This document shows positions 8,362 to 17,753 of a stretch of DNA of 64,000 nucleotides, one piece after another. The notes beneath the pieces were generated by a model, which did not search any database, was not told where the DNA came from, and saw only the letters and a list, made by a program, of their open reading frames with translations. The position numbers and the translations under genes are program-made. Numbering within the stretch: position 1 is the first letter of the stretch; each line of letters opens with the position of its first letter. Source of the DNA: FEN-1279 sp964400285 (GTDB lineage Bacteria > Bacteroidota > Ignavibacteria > Tepidaquicellales > Tepidaquicellaceae); the NCBI GenBank assembly GCA_964400285.1, contig CAYNTK010000005.1:124001-188000 (forward strand), read 5' to 3'.

Positions 8362-10225
8362 TATAATGGGCTTTAATTTTTTCCAGAATGAAATAATTTC
8401 TGATGGATTTACTATCAAGTTCTCTTTGTGAAATATAATTTAATAAGCCTATAGCTAAAGAGTCTTTTCCTGTATTAGTATAAATAGAAAGTAAATTAAT
8501 CTGCGGTTCTATAAAAAAAGGAAAATCATTTTTCATTTCAGTGAGTAATTTTATCGCATTTTCATTATCTTTCAACATATAAAAAGTTGATGCCAAGTTA
8601 GATCTTATTACAGGAACATAAGGAGCTAATTTTAGGGCATTTTTGAATGAATTTAAAGCTTCCTGATAATTTTTTAATTCAAAATATCCTACACCTTTGT
8701 AAAATTCAATCGGCATACTGTTCGCATCTACAGGATAAATCAAATAATTAATATTTTCTAATTTTTCTATCATAGATTTGTAATTTCCAACATTTTTATC
8801 TCTGATTCCACTAATATAATATATTTCATAATTATATTTCATAAAATTGTTTACTGAAACAATTAATAGTATTAAAGCGAGTAAGGATAACATAATTTTC
8901 TTCGGAATTTTAATGTTTGGATTTGCTTCTTCGCTATTATATTTTAATTTGTTTATAGACAGAGAAATTCCTATGATAACAGAGAAAAAAATAGAAATAG
9001 AAACATTGTCCTTTGGAAAAGATAATGCTGATAGAGTTAAAAATCCTGAGAACGCCAAGAGAATAGGAAGTATATTAATGTTATTTAATGTTTCGAAGAA
9101 CAAATTTCTTAGAACTACTAATAAAATTAAAGAGAAAAAGATAAAACCAAATATACCATTTTCACTTAGTATTTCAAAATAATCATTATGAGGATTAATC
9201 TCGGAAGTTTCAAGGATATTTTTATCATTATAAATGTATTTATTATAATTAGGATATATTCCGAACCAACTTCCAGCACCTATACCTGTAATTGGGTCCT
9301 TTTTAAATATTCTTAGTGATGTTTTCCAATAATTTATTCTGGCACTATTTTCGGGATAGTGTTTATCGAAAAGGCTTAATACAGTATTATTTAAATCTAC
9401 TCTGCTTTTATCTATGTTGGGTGCTGAATATGTTCCAATAAAAAAGGATATTATTATTATTATTATAAAAATTATATATTCTTTTACAAAACTTCGCTCG
9501 CCATTATTAAATTTAATTTTTATGAAGTAAATAGTGATGATAACGATGTATATGAATAAGGCAACGAACGATGAACGGGTTCTACAAAAAAAGATAAATG
9601 AGAGGATTATTATACTTGCTAATGCGGAAAAGATATATAAAAAAATATTTTTTTTCTTCAAAGTAATTACAAACAAAAATGGGAATGAAATCACGGCGTA
9701 TTCAGATGCAAAATTTCTGATGCTAAGCGTTGAGCCGGGTCTGGAGTTCACAGGAAAATTTAACAAATTAATATTAAAAAACTCCAATATTCCCAGTATC
9801 GAAATTATTAAACAAACGATAGTAATTACAAATGAAATATTATATAATAAAGTATTAAAATCATATAATTTAAAACACAGGAAAACCAAATAAGCGAAGA
9901 CAAAAATATTAAAATATATGGTGAAATCTTCTATCGAAAGAATAAATCTATCGCTAACTAAAGATGAGATTAATATAAAAAACAGAAAAATGGCAGCAGA
10001 TGTAAATATAATTTTAAAATCTGTAGAGACGAAATGTTTTATTCTTATCGGGCAGAGGAATATACAAAGCACAAAAGTTAATGTAGAAAATAAAAATCTA
10101 TGGATTGTATTAACATTCATCAATCTGTTATCAAAAAAAAGAGGGATAACAAAAACTAAAAGCAGAATTAATAATGGAATTATATTTCTTTTTGCCTTTT
10201 CCATATATTTTATACAAATTAACAT
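8342..10225 (-). CDS. O-antigen ligase/polymerase family protein with C-terminal TPRs
   Basis: A multi-pass protein of 627 residues with about ten membrane segments in the first 440. The segment from about 300 to 365 matches the Wzy_C/WaaL periplasmic loop: an Arg before NYWKTSLRIFKKDP, then GIGAGSW and NPHNDYFEILSENG. WaaL ligases join polymerised O-antigen to lipid A-core; related Wzy proteins polymerise repeats, and sequence alone does not separate them. The C-terminal ~170 residues form two or three TPRs (for example FYKGVGYFELKNYQEALNSF), a layout frequent in Bacteroidota. An in-frame AUG at 10204 (MEKAKRN) is an equally good start. Confidence 0.85.
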   Translation of the reverse strand: MLICIKYMEKAKRNIIPLLILLLVFVIPLFFDNRLMNVNTIHRFLFSTLTFVLCIFLCPIRIKHFVSTDFKIIFTSAAIFLFFILISSLVSDRFILSIEDFTIYFNIFVFAYLVFLCFKLYDFNTLLYNISFVITIVCLIISILGILEFFNINLLNFPVNSRPGSTLSIRNFASEYAVISFPFLFVITLKKKNIFLYIFSALASIIILSFIFFCRTRSSFVALFIYIVIITIYFIKIKFNNGERSFVKEYIIFIIIIIISFFIGTYSAPNIDKSRVDLNNTVLSLFDKHYPENSARINYWKTSLRIFKKDPITGIGAGSWFGIYPNYNKYIYNDKNILETSEINPHNDYFEILSENGIFGFIFFSLILLVVLRNLFFETLNNINILPILLAFSGFLTLSALSFPKDNVSISIFFSVIIGISLSINKLKYNSEEANPNIKIPKKIMLSLLALILLIVSVNNFMKYNYEIYYISGIRDKNVGNYKSMIEKLENINYLIYPVDANSMPIEFYKGVGYFELKNYQEALNSFKNALKLAPYVPVIRSNLASTFYMLKDNENAIKLLTEMKNDFPFFIEPQINLLSIYTNTGKDSLAIGLLNYISQRELDSKSIRNYFILEKIKAHYNEKNSP

Positions 10226-10287
10226 TATAAAATCTACAATTCAATATAAATTTATCTTTATTCGCCCTAAATAATCTACTTATTTTT

Positions 10288-10320
10288 TTGAAATAAAATA
10301 TTAACTTATCAGTAATTTTG
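10288..10320 (+). promoter_or_regulatory. Possible Bacteroidota-type promoter of the flippase gene
   Basis: TAATTTTG (10313-10320) fits the -7 consensus TAnnTTTG, and TTG lies at 10288-10290 with a 22-nt spacer, slightly longer than the usual 19-21. The expected transcript start would be at or next to the AUG at 10325, so the mRNA would be almost leaderless. It lies in the only divergent intergenic gap of the cluster, where a promoter is expected. Confidence 0.4.
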
Positions 10321-10324
10321 TATA

Positions 10325-11569
10325 ATGGGATTAAAATCATCTTATAATTTTAGGCACATTAAGGATGGTAAATATTTGCTTTTTATAAATGTTATAGAGC
10401 AGGTATTTTTCTTTGTCGTTTTTTTAGTCTTTGCGCGAAAATATTCTGTAGAATCTTATGGAGAACTTATAACCCTGTTTACATTAGCTAATGTTTTTAT
10501 TGTTTTTTTAAATTTTGGCTTTCCAATCTATTTACAAAGAGAAATTGCAATATCGAAAGATAAATTTTCCGAATTGTTAAGTCGCATAATTACAATAAAT
10601 TTAATAATATTTTTCTTATATTTTTTATTTGTTTTTGTTTATTACAAACTCTTTTATTCATCTATTTCTGTTAAGTTATTTTTTATGACAATACTTCCGG
10701 TTTATTTGTATTCTAATATAAATATTTTAAATTCGGTATTTTCTGGTTTAAAAGAATATAAAAAACAATTTAAATTATTTATAAATTCAAGATTAATAAC
10801 CATAATTATCTTTATCATTTTTGCTTTATTTTTGAAATCATCGCTGTTATGGCTTTTAGTATTATATTCACTTGGATTTTTATATCAAATATTTTTATTT
10901 ATAATAAATATTAAAAAATTAACAAACAAGTTTTATTTAAGTTTTGACTTTAAAGGTATATTGGATATTGTTAAAATCTCTTACCCTCTTGGTATGGCTG
11001 TTATCTTTAATTATCTCTATGACAAAATAGATATATTGCTTATTTCAAAATTTACCGATTTTACACAAGTAGGATATTACAGTATTGGATATGGGATTTA
11101 TAAAGCATCAACGATTGCTTTTTCTTTTCTGTTCATAAGTGGTTTAACAAGGGTATCGTATCTTAGCAGAAAAAAAAATGCAGTGCGATTGTTTTTAAAA
11201 AAATATTCTTTAAGTTTGATACTAATTAGTTTTATTATAAGTATTTTTTTATATATTACTTCCGACTACTTAATAAAAATAATATATACAGATAAATATT
11301 TAGGCTCCGCAGTTGTGTTACGAATAGTTTCTTTTGCTATTATGGGATTAGCTTTAAACAATCTTGCCGGTGTAATATTAAACGGTATTGGGTTATTCAG
11401 GGAAAATATGTATGTTACATTTATAGGTTTTATAATAAATATTATTTTGAATTTTATTTTCATACCTTCGTTCGGGATAATTGCAGCAGCTATAGTTACA
11501 ATAATCACCGAGTATTTTATTTTTTGTGGTGATTATTATTTTATAAAAAGATTTTTAAACTCCAGATAA
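10325..11569 (+). CDS. Oligosaccharide flippase (Wzx-like, MOP superfamily)
   Basis: A 414-residue protein with about twelve hydrophobic segments. The N-terminus (FVVFLVFARKYSVESYGELITLF, about 30-52) shows the pattern of polysaccharide_synt proteins: helix, ARxYSxExYGxL, helix. The mid-protein segment DFTQVGYYSIGYGIYK is also typical. Such flippases move undecaprenyl-linked repeat units from the cytoplasmic to the periplasmic side. It begins a new + block and is followed 1 nt later by a methyltransferase gene. It pairs with the ligase/polymerase gene on the opposite strand, suggesting a Wzx/Wzy-dependent pathway. Confidence 0.88.
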   Translation: MGLKSSYNFRHIKDGKYLLFINVIEQVFFFVVFLVFARKYSVESYGELITLFTLANVFIVFLNFGFPIYLQREIAISKDKFSELLSRIITINLIIFFLYFLFVFVYYKLFYSSISVKLFFMTILPVYLYSNINILNSVFSGLKEYKKQFKLFINSRLITIIIFIIFALFLKSSLLWLLVLYSLGFLYQIFLFIINIKKLTNKFYLSFDFKGILDIVKISYPLGMAVIFNYLYDKIDILLISKFTDFTQVGYYSIGYGIYKASTIAFSFLFISGLTRVSYLSRKKNAVRLFLKKYSLSLILISFIISIFLYITSDYLIKIIYTDKYLGSAVVLRIVSFAIMGLALNNLAGVILNGIGLFRENMYVTFIGFIINIILNFIFIPSFGIIAAAIVTIITEYFIFCGDYYFIKRFLNSR

Positions 11570-11570
11570 A

Positions 11571-12245
11571 ATGGGAACATCGAATTGGCAAAATATTTCA
11601 TATTGTATAGAACTAATAAGAAGAATTAATCCTTCTTCTATTCTTGATATCGGGGCTGGGTTTGGAAGGTGGGGGATTTTGAGCAGAGAATTTTTAGAAA
11701 TATGGGATGAAGGAAATTATACTGACAACTGGAAAAGAAAAATTGATGCAGTAGAAATTTACGGTAAATATGTTAAACCTTACCATAACTTTTTTTATAA
11801 TAATGTATACATTATGAATGCAGAAGATTTTATAAATGATTTAATAGATAAATATGATTTGATAATTTGCGGTGATGTAATAGAACATTTTGAAAAGAAA
11901 AAAGGGAAAGAATTTATTAATATGTGTCTTAGTCGTTGCAAATATTTATTGATAAATATTCCAATTGGGAAAAAGTGGGAACAAAATATAATTAATGATA
12001 ATGAATATGAAGCTCATAAAAGTATTTGGTATAAAAGAGATTTTAAAGAGTATAGAAATCGTAAAATCAAAAATTTCAGAGATTATATTATGAGGAGGTT
12101 TAGTGTTATCTTACTTTCGAATGAAAAGATAGATTTAAAATTTGAATATAAAAAAAAATATGGTAAAAATTTTTTTATCAAAAACTTTATATGCAATAAA
12201 TTAAATCTTGAATTTTTTGTTAGTAAATTATCGAATAAAAAATGA
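11571..12245 (+). CDS. Class I SAM-dependent methyltransferase
   Basis: A 224-residue methyltransferase. Motif I is SSILDIGAGFGRWG (about 22-35), motif II AVEIYG (about 61-66), and the motif IV region IICGDVIEHFEKKKG (about 101-115). This matches the Methyltransf_11/TylF-like group found in polysaccharide operons. The last ~60 residues are very basic and probably lie outside the core fold. It starts 1 nt after the flippase stop and overlaps the next GT4 gene by 4 nt. It probably methylates a sugar of the repeat unit; substrate unknown. Confidence 0.78.
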   Translation: MGTSNWQNISYCIELIRRINPSSILDIGAGFGRWGILSREFLEIWDEGNYTDNWKRKIDAVEIYGKYVKPYHNFFYNNVYIMNAEDFINDLIDKYDLIICGDVIEHFEKKKGKEFINMCLSRCKYLLINIPIGKKWEQNIINDNEYEAHKSIWYKRDFKEYRNRKIKNFRDYIMRRFSVILLSNEKIDLKFEYKKKYGKNFFIKNFICNKLNLEFFVSKLSNKK

Positions 12246-13345
12246 ACGTAGTATATTTAGGTAGATATAATAAAAACAATATTTTATCTGGCCCAGAAAA
12301 GGTTGCTCGCAGGATATTCGATAATATTTCAGAATCAGAAAAATCATTTTTTATAGAATATTTTTTTGATGGCAAAAAATTTGGTATTTTTAAAAAGCTG
12401 TTTGGAAAAGAGTTGGTTTGTTCCGTAAATAATTCTGACGTTTTTAGATTTGGATTGTTTCCTCTTCTTTTAAAACTCACTGTAATAAAGCCCAAAATAA
12501 TTCATATAATAACTTTTGAGAGATTTGCCTTAATATCTTTTGTTTATAAATTGTTTTTTCAGGTTAAGATTGTTTACAACATGCATGGATTAATAATTTA
12601 TGAAAATAAATATTTTAGAAAACAAAATTTTTTTTATAATTTAAAAGATAGGATTATTGAAAAAATTTATATTAAATATTCAGATATTGTTTTATTTTTG
12701 TCAAGAAATTTTAGAAGTATTTTAGGAAAGTATTATAAAACGGAAGAGAATAAGTTAAAGTTTATAAAAAATGGTGTAGATTATGATTTTTTTAATGCGA
12801 GTAAAAAAAGAGTTTTTAATAAAAATAATATATTAAAAATTATTTTCATTGCTGATATACAAAGAAAAGAAAAAGGATTTTTATTTTTAAAAAAAACAAT
12901 AGAAATGTTGAAATTTAGTGTTGAATTATATGTGGTAGATAAAAAAGAAAATAAAATATTTTTTGAAAACACTTTAGTTAAAGTTTTTTGTCTCGACAAA
13001 ATGGATAAAATTGAGCTTTCTGATTTTTTGGTAGATAAAGATATTTTTATATCAGCAAGTAATTATGAACCATTTAGTATTGTTGGTGTTGAATGTATGG
13101 CTGCAGGAGCAATTCCAGTTTTGTCAAAAGAAACAGGGGCTTCGGAGCTTATAGTAGATGGTGTGAATGGTTTTATTTTTAATTACGGGGAAAGTAATAA
13201 ATTGATTGACATATTAAAAAAGTTAAACGATAATTATGAATTAAGAAAAAGTGTTTCTAAAGAAGCTATGAAGATTTATGATATTTTGAATTGGCAAAAA
13301 ATAAAAGAAGAATATATTGATATTTATAATTCGTTATTAAAATAA
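12242..13345 (+). CDS. Glycosyltransferase family 4
   Basis: A 367-residue GT-B retaining glycosyltransferase. The C-terminal domain has the EX7E motif (YEPFSIVGVECMAAG, about 278-292) followed by GASELIVDGVNGF, the standard GT4 donor site. The N-terminal half contains an acceptor-side MHG (about 115) and an FLSRNF strand. It is predicted to use an NDP-sugar in the cytoplasm. The AUG overlaps the methyltransferase stop by 4 nt, and it precedes a GT2 gene by 6 nt. Confidence 0.87.
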   Translation: MNVVYLGRYNKNNILSGPEKVARRIFDNISESEKSFFIEYFFDGKKFGIFKKLFGKELVCSVNNSDVFRFGLFPLLLKLTVIKPKIIHIITFERFALISFVYKLFFQVKIVYNMHGLIIYENKYFRKQNFFYNLKDRIIEKIYIKYSDIVLFLSRNFRSILGKYYKTEENKLKFIKNGVDYDFFNASKKRVFNKNNILKIIFIADIQRKEKGFLFLKKTIEMLKFSVELYVVDKKENKIFFENTLVKVFCLDKMDKIELSDFLVDKDIFISASNYEPFSIVGVECMAAGAIPVLSKETGASELIVDGVNGFIFNYGESNKLIDILKKLNDNYELRKSVSKEAMKIYDILNWQKIKEEYIDIYNSLLK

Positions 13346-13351
13346 AAGATT

Positions 13352-14317
13352 ATGTCTGATAACCTTATATCGGTAATAATGCCTGTTAAAAACGAAGAGA
13401 AATTTATTTTTAACTCAATAAAAAGTGTATTGGAGCAAACTTATAAAAATTTCGAATTTTTAATTATTGATGATGGTTCAACCGATAAAACGGTTGAAAT
13501 AGCAGAATCAGCAAAAGATGATAGAATAAAAATTTACAAAAGAAATAATGAAGGATTAATTAACCAGCTTAATTATGGATTAAATTTAGCTAAAGGAGAA
13601 TTCATAGCAAGAATGGATGCAGATGATATTATTAGTCCTGAAAAATTGGAAATACAAATAAAATTTTTACTTGATAATAAAAATATTCATTTAGTTGGAA
13701 CAAATTTTTACTTTATAGATGAAAAGAATGAAATATTAATGGAAAAAAAATTACCAGAGCAGCATAAAGATATTGAGTTTATGATGCCTTTTATAGATTC
13801 TGTTTTACACTCTACAATTCTAACCTATAAAAAAGTTCTTGTTGATTCTGGTGGTTATAATAAGGAATATATTTGTGCAGAAGATGACGAATTATTTTTA
13901 AGATTGCTTTCTCTTGGATATAAAATGTATAATATTCAGAAACCTTTGTACAAATACCGACTTGTAGAAAGACCGTTTGATTATTATGAAACACAAAAAG
14001 TCAATTATTATAAATGTGGTAAGAAATATTTAGAGAATTTTTACAAAGAAAAAAGTGGAGAATACTACCTTAGGTTAGGTTTGCTTGAATATTATAGAGG
14101 GAGTATTAAATTTGCAAGATATAATTTGTTAAAATGTTTGAAATTTAAAAACATAAAGAAAAAATACTTGTTTAGATATCTTCCAATAACTTTTTTAGGC
14201 GATAGGATTTTAAATTTTTTAAGAAGAAAAAAAGTAACAGCAAAAGTAAATTCTTTTGTAAATAGAAAGTTCAAATTTGATACTTATCATATAGTAGGCG
14301 AAAAGGTAATAAAGTGA
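13352..14317 (+). CDS. Glycosyltransferase family 2 (family A)
   Basis: A 321-residue GT-A enzyme of the classic GT2 type, different from the WbbL-like set at 0.5-4.9 kb. It has ISVIMPVKNEEKFI at the N-terminus, IIDDGSTDKT in the donor loop and an ARMDADD metal-binding motif (about 88-94). A CAEDDELFLRLL segment (about 174-185) carries the catalytic-base-region ED. The C-terminal ~110 residues hold a basic, TPR-like helical region. The stop overlaps the GUG start of the next GT9 gene by 4 nt. Confidence 0.88.
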   Translation: MSDNLISVIMPVKNEEKFIFNSIKSVLEQTYKNFEFLIIDDGSTDKTVEIAESAKDDRIKIYKRNNEGLINQLNYGLNLAKGEFIARMDADDIISPEKLEIQIKFLLDNKNIHLVGTNFYFIDEKNEILMEKKLPEQHKDIEFMMPFIDSVLHSTILTYKKVLVDSGGYNKEYICAEDDELFLRLLSLGYKMYNIQKPLYKYRLVERPFDYYETQKVNYYKCGKKYLENFYKEKSGEYYLRLGLLEYYRGSIKFARYNLLKCLKFKNIKKKYLFRYLPITFLGDRILNFLRRKKVTAKVNSFVNRKFKFDTYHIVGEKVIK

Positions 14318-15426
14318 TATTATATATTAAGAATATTATTTCATTATTAATTTTTTATTTTTTAAAAACATTTTTCAAAAGACGATTTAATAATGATTAC
14401 AAAAATATTTTGTTTTATAATTCCGAAAAAATTGGTGATATTTTGGTTTCTTCGATGATTTTAGAAAACGATGATTTATTCCCTCAAAACATTGAGTTGT
14501 TTTTTCTGATAAAAGATAAATATTACCCTTTGTTGAGAAATTATAAAGGTAAGATTAAGATAGTTACTTATAATTACAATTTATATAAATGGTTTGTTCT
14601 GTATCGCATTTTATTAATAATAAAATTAAGAAAACTAAAATTAAATAAATTATATAATATTACCCCCGCACGAGGAATGTTGAACGATGAAATATCTTTA
14701 TTAAGTGGAGCAAATAAAGTGTATGTTTTAAATACTGATAAGAAATATCAAAAAGGGATAACTGGTAAAATAATGGATAAATATTACGATGAGATATTAT
14801 TTACAGAAGTGAAGAATGAATATGAAAAAATTGAATTGCTAATTAAAAAATTATTATTTAAAGAATACAATATCAATTTTGAAAATAAAAAGACTTTTAA
14901 AATATCGGACGGCAATATATATTTAAAAAATGGTTTAGTAAATAAGAATGAATATATAGTTATTGCTCCTCTATCATCAGAGTTAGAAAGGACGTGGGGA
15001 ATTGATAATTTTACAAAGTTGTGTAAAAAGCTGACAATGTCAAATAAAATAATATTAGTGGGTTCTCCAAGAGAAAAAAACATTCTGAAAAAAATTAAAA
15101 ACAAAAACGAAAATATAATTATAGATACATCTTCGTTAAGTGATTTACCGGATATAATTCAATATTGTAAATTATTTATTGGAGGTGATTCGGGACTTAC
15201 TCACATAGCCCTCAAACTTGGAAAACCATTCCTTGCAATTCTTGACGGGGGATATTTTAATAAATATTTCCCTTATAAAAAAGAAAACAAAAATAATAAT
15301 TATTTATATAATATGATGGATTGTTTTGAATGTGGGTTTAACTGCATTTACGAAAGAAAGTTTTGTCTCGAAAATATTTCGTTTGAATATGTTTATTATG
15401 AAGTTAAAAAATTATTAGAAGAATAA
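14314..15426 (+). CDS. Glycosyltransferase family 9 (heptosyltransferase-like)
   Basis: A 370-residue GT9-type protein, more divergent than the one at 4.9 kb. It retains SEKIGDILVSSMIL near the N-terminus (about 33-46) and FIGGDSGLTHIALKLGKP (about 288-305), where GDSGxxH is the donor-binding signature. Before the GT9 fold is a short hydrophobic segment (residues 5-18) that may anchor it to the membrane. A Cys cluster (ECGFNC...C) lies near the end. The GUG start overlaps the previous stop (GTGA). Donor unknown. Confidence 0.78.
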   Translation: MILYIKNIISLLIFYFLKTFFKRRFNNDYKNILFYNSEKIGDILVSSMILENDDLFPQNIELFFLIKDKYYPLLRNYKGKIKIVTYNYNLYKWFVLYRILLIIKLRKLKLNKLYNITPARGMLNDEISLLSGANKVYVLNTDKKYQKGITGKIMDKYYDEILFTEVKNEYEKIELLIKKLLFKEYNINFENKKTFKISDGNIYLKNGLVNKNEYIVIAPLSSELERTWGIDNFTKLCKKLTMSNKIILVGSPREKNILKKIKNKNENIIIDTSSLSDLPDIIQYCKLFIGGDSGLTHIALKLGKPFLAILDGGYFNKYFPYKKENKNNNYLYNMMDCFECGFNCIYERKFCLENISFEYVYYEVKKLLEE

Positions 15427-15427
15427 T

Positions 15428-16144
15428 TTGACTTTTTTAAGTATAATAATACCCGTTTATAACAATACAGATGTATTGAAAAGTAATTTACCATATTTAT
15501 TAAATTATTTAAAAAGACAAAAATACGAATATGAAATAATAATTGTAGACGATGGAAGTAAAGAATGGAAAAATAACGAAGATATCTCAAAAAAGTTTAA
15601 TTGCAAATATATTCGAAATGATAAAAATTTAGGAAAAGGCAATGCAGTTAAAATCGGAGTTTTGAATGCAGAAGGAAAATACAGAATATTTACGGACGCC
15701 GATATTCCTTATCAAAATGAAGATATAAATAATATTATTAATTTTTTAGACAAGGAAAAATATGATGTTGTAATCGGTGATAGAACATTGAGCAAATCTA
15801 CTTACTATAAAGATATTTCTGTATTTCGCTCTTTTGGAAGTAAATTTTTTTCGTTTGTTATTGGTGGTGTTACATCTGGAAAATTTTCTGATACACAGTG
15901 TGGTTTAAAAGGGTTTTCTTCTGTTTGTGCTATCGATTTATTTAACAAATCTCAAATAAATGGTTTTGCAATTGATGTCGAGTTGATATTTCTTGCAATA
16001 AAAAATGAGTATAAAATAAAAAAAATACCTGTAACACTCAGAAAACAAGGAACAAGTACAGTAAAGGTAATCAAACACGGATTTCTAATGTTAATAGATT
16101 TATTTAAGATAAAAATTTATCAGATAAGAAATAAATATGATTAA
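15428..16144 (+). CDS. Dolichyl/polyprenyl-phosphate hexose synthase-like GT2
   Basis: A 238-residue GT2 resembling dolichyl-phosphate beta-glucosyltransferase (ALG5 type). It has SIIIPVYNN, IVDDGSKEW, NLGKGNAVKIG, the FTDADIPY metal motif (about 95-102) and DTQCGLKGF (about 157-165), a hallmark of the DPM/DPG group. It probably loads a sugar onto undecaprenyl phosphate, making the donor for periplasmic GT-C enzymes. The next gene is a GT-C-like membrane protein, which fits that role. The UUG start comes 1 nt after the previous stop; the 3' end overlaps the next gene by 8 nt. Confidence 0.85.
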   Translation: MTFLSIIIPVYNNTDVLKSNLPYLLNYLKRQKYEYEIIIVDDGSKEWKNNEDISKKFNCKYIRNDKNLGKGNAVKIGVLNAEGKYRIFTDADIPYQNEDINNIINFLDKEKYDVVIGDRTLSKSTYYKDISVFRSFGSKFFSFVIGGVTSGKFSDTQCGLKGFSSVCAIDLFNKSQINGFAIDVELIFLAIKNEYKIKKIPVTLRKQGTSTVKVIKHGFLMLIDLFKIKIYQIRNKYD

Positions 16145-17753
16145 AAAATATTACTATATTTATTCTTTAATATTGTTTGGATTTTTCATAATAACATTAT
16201 TATTAGTTGGATTTTTCAAAATAGGGATTTTATCGGATACATTTGCAGATGCTTATACTGCTGTAAATTCTACGTTCATAGATAAAGTTACAAACAATTT
16301 GGAATATATTGACTCTTATAGATATAGACCTGTTTTATTTTTGACTTTAAAAGGGATAGTTGGTTTGAATATATTACTTGGTATATCTTATGATAATTTT
16401 ATTATATACAGTTTAGTAAATCTTTTCCTTTATTTGCTTTTCACATTCACTCTTGGTTTTATTGTTTTAAAACTAACAAAAAGTGTAAAGATATCAATTT
16501 ATTCTGAGTTTTTAATTTTATTTTATCCAAACAATCTTCACAATCTATGCTGGTCTGCAGCATATTTCGAAATCCTTTGCGGAATATTTTATTTGCTTGC
16601 CTTTTTATATGTTGTTAAATATTTGAACAGCAGACATCCTCGTTTTTTGGTTTATTCAAATATTTTATTTGTTTTTTCTTTACTTACAAAGGAAATAGCA
16701 GTTACTTTTCCTTTCGTCAGCATATTAGTATTATTTATTTTGAAGAATAAAAAAGGTTTTAAAGATTTCAAATTGATTATTATTTCACAATTATCCTTAT
16801 TGGTTTTATATTTTGTTTTTAAAATGTTTTTGAGTTATGGTATTCCTATTTTATCGAGCAAATATATTGAAGGAAATTTTATTTTAAATACTTTTGTAAT
16901 TGTATTGAAAAGTTTCGTTGCATTAACAATTCCTATTGATTATTCTGTGTTGAGATTGGAAATTAAAGAATTTAATATTTTTATTATTATTTATATACTC
17001 ATTGCTTTAATATTTATTACAAAAATTATAATAAATTACGTTAAACAAAAAAATCATAAAAATATTTTATTGATATGTATAAATTTTTTAATTTTAATTT
17101 CTCCCTTTATATATGCAGGGTATATAAGACCACAATTAATTTTAATTCCTTTTGCAATAATTTTAATAATTTTAATAAGTCTTTCAGAGAATAAAATATT
17201 TATTTTTAATCGTCTTTTATTTGTAATTGTTTTATTTTGGCTTTTTTGGAGTTTCCGTGTTGTTGATAATTGGAAAACCATATCTATAGATGGAAAAGAG
17301 AGAATAGATAATTTATTAAAAATAAATATTCCCCAACACAAAAAAATAATGATTATTGGTAATCCTGCAAGAATGCAACAGTATTTCATCTACGATAATA
17401 TTATGTTTCCATACAATTATTTTAAATATAAGGAATTCATAATTAAGGATACAATAATAGACCTTGTAAGGGCAGTCGCTTTGGATAACCATTCGTTGAA
17501 CAAAGAATTTAATATAAATAAGATTAAAAATAACGAATATGAAATTGCTTGCACAGGGAAGACTCAATTTTTTTATCTAGATGGCGATGAATATCGTATC
17601 AAAAAAGAAAATGGAATAAGTAATAAAGATTTGTCTGTAGAAATATTGGAATATAATAATATCGGCAAACCAAACAAAATAAAATTAGTAATTTTAAACG
17701 AAAAAATAGAAGGTTACATTTATCAAGGAAATAATTTAGTTAAATTGAATTGA
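16137..17753 (+). CDS. GT-C-like multi-pass membrane protein
   Basis: A 538-residue protein with about ten membrane segments in residues 8-375 and a soluble, probably periplasmic, C-terminal domain (about 385-538). Several features suggest a GT-C glycosyltransferase using polyprenyl-phosphate sugar: an acidic loop after the first helix (SDTFADAY, about 33-40), YRYRPV (about 61-66) and FSLLTKEIAVTFPF (about 183-196). The last resembles the KE motif of PMT/TMTC-like proteins. It follows an ALG5-like donor synthase. No named family can be assigned with certainty. Confidence 0.6.
   Translation: MIKKYYYIYSLILFGFFIITLLLVGFFKIGILSDTFADAYTAVNSTFIDKVTNNLEYIDSYRYRPVLFLTLKGIVGLNILLGISYDNFIIYSLVNLFLYLLFTFTLGFIVLKLTKSVKISIYSEFLILFYPNNLHNLCWSAAYFEILCGIFYLLAFLYVVKYLNSRHPRFLVYSNILFVFSLLTKEIAVTFPFVSILVLFILKNKKGFKDFKLIIISQLSLLVLYFVFKMFLSYGIPILSSKYIEGNFILNTFVIVLKSFVALTIPIDYSVLRLEIKEFNIFIIIYILIALIFITKIIINYVKQKNHKNILLICINFLILISPFIYAGYIRPQLILIPFAIILIILISLSENKIFIFNRLLFVIVLFWLFWSFRVVDNWKTISIDGKERIDNLLKINIPQHKKIMIIGNPARMQQYFIYDNIMFPYNYFKYKEFIIKDTIIDLVRAVALDNHSLNKEFNINKIKNNEYEIACTGKTQFFYLDGDEYRIKKENGISNKDLSVEILEYNNIGKPNKIKLVILNEKIEGYIYQGNNLVKLN

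Noticed and set aside
8847..10274. Three + strand open frames opposite the ligase-like gene
   Set aside because: They lie antisense to a gene with a clear membrane-protein pattern and show no recognisable domains.
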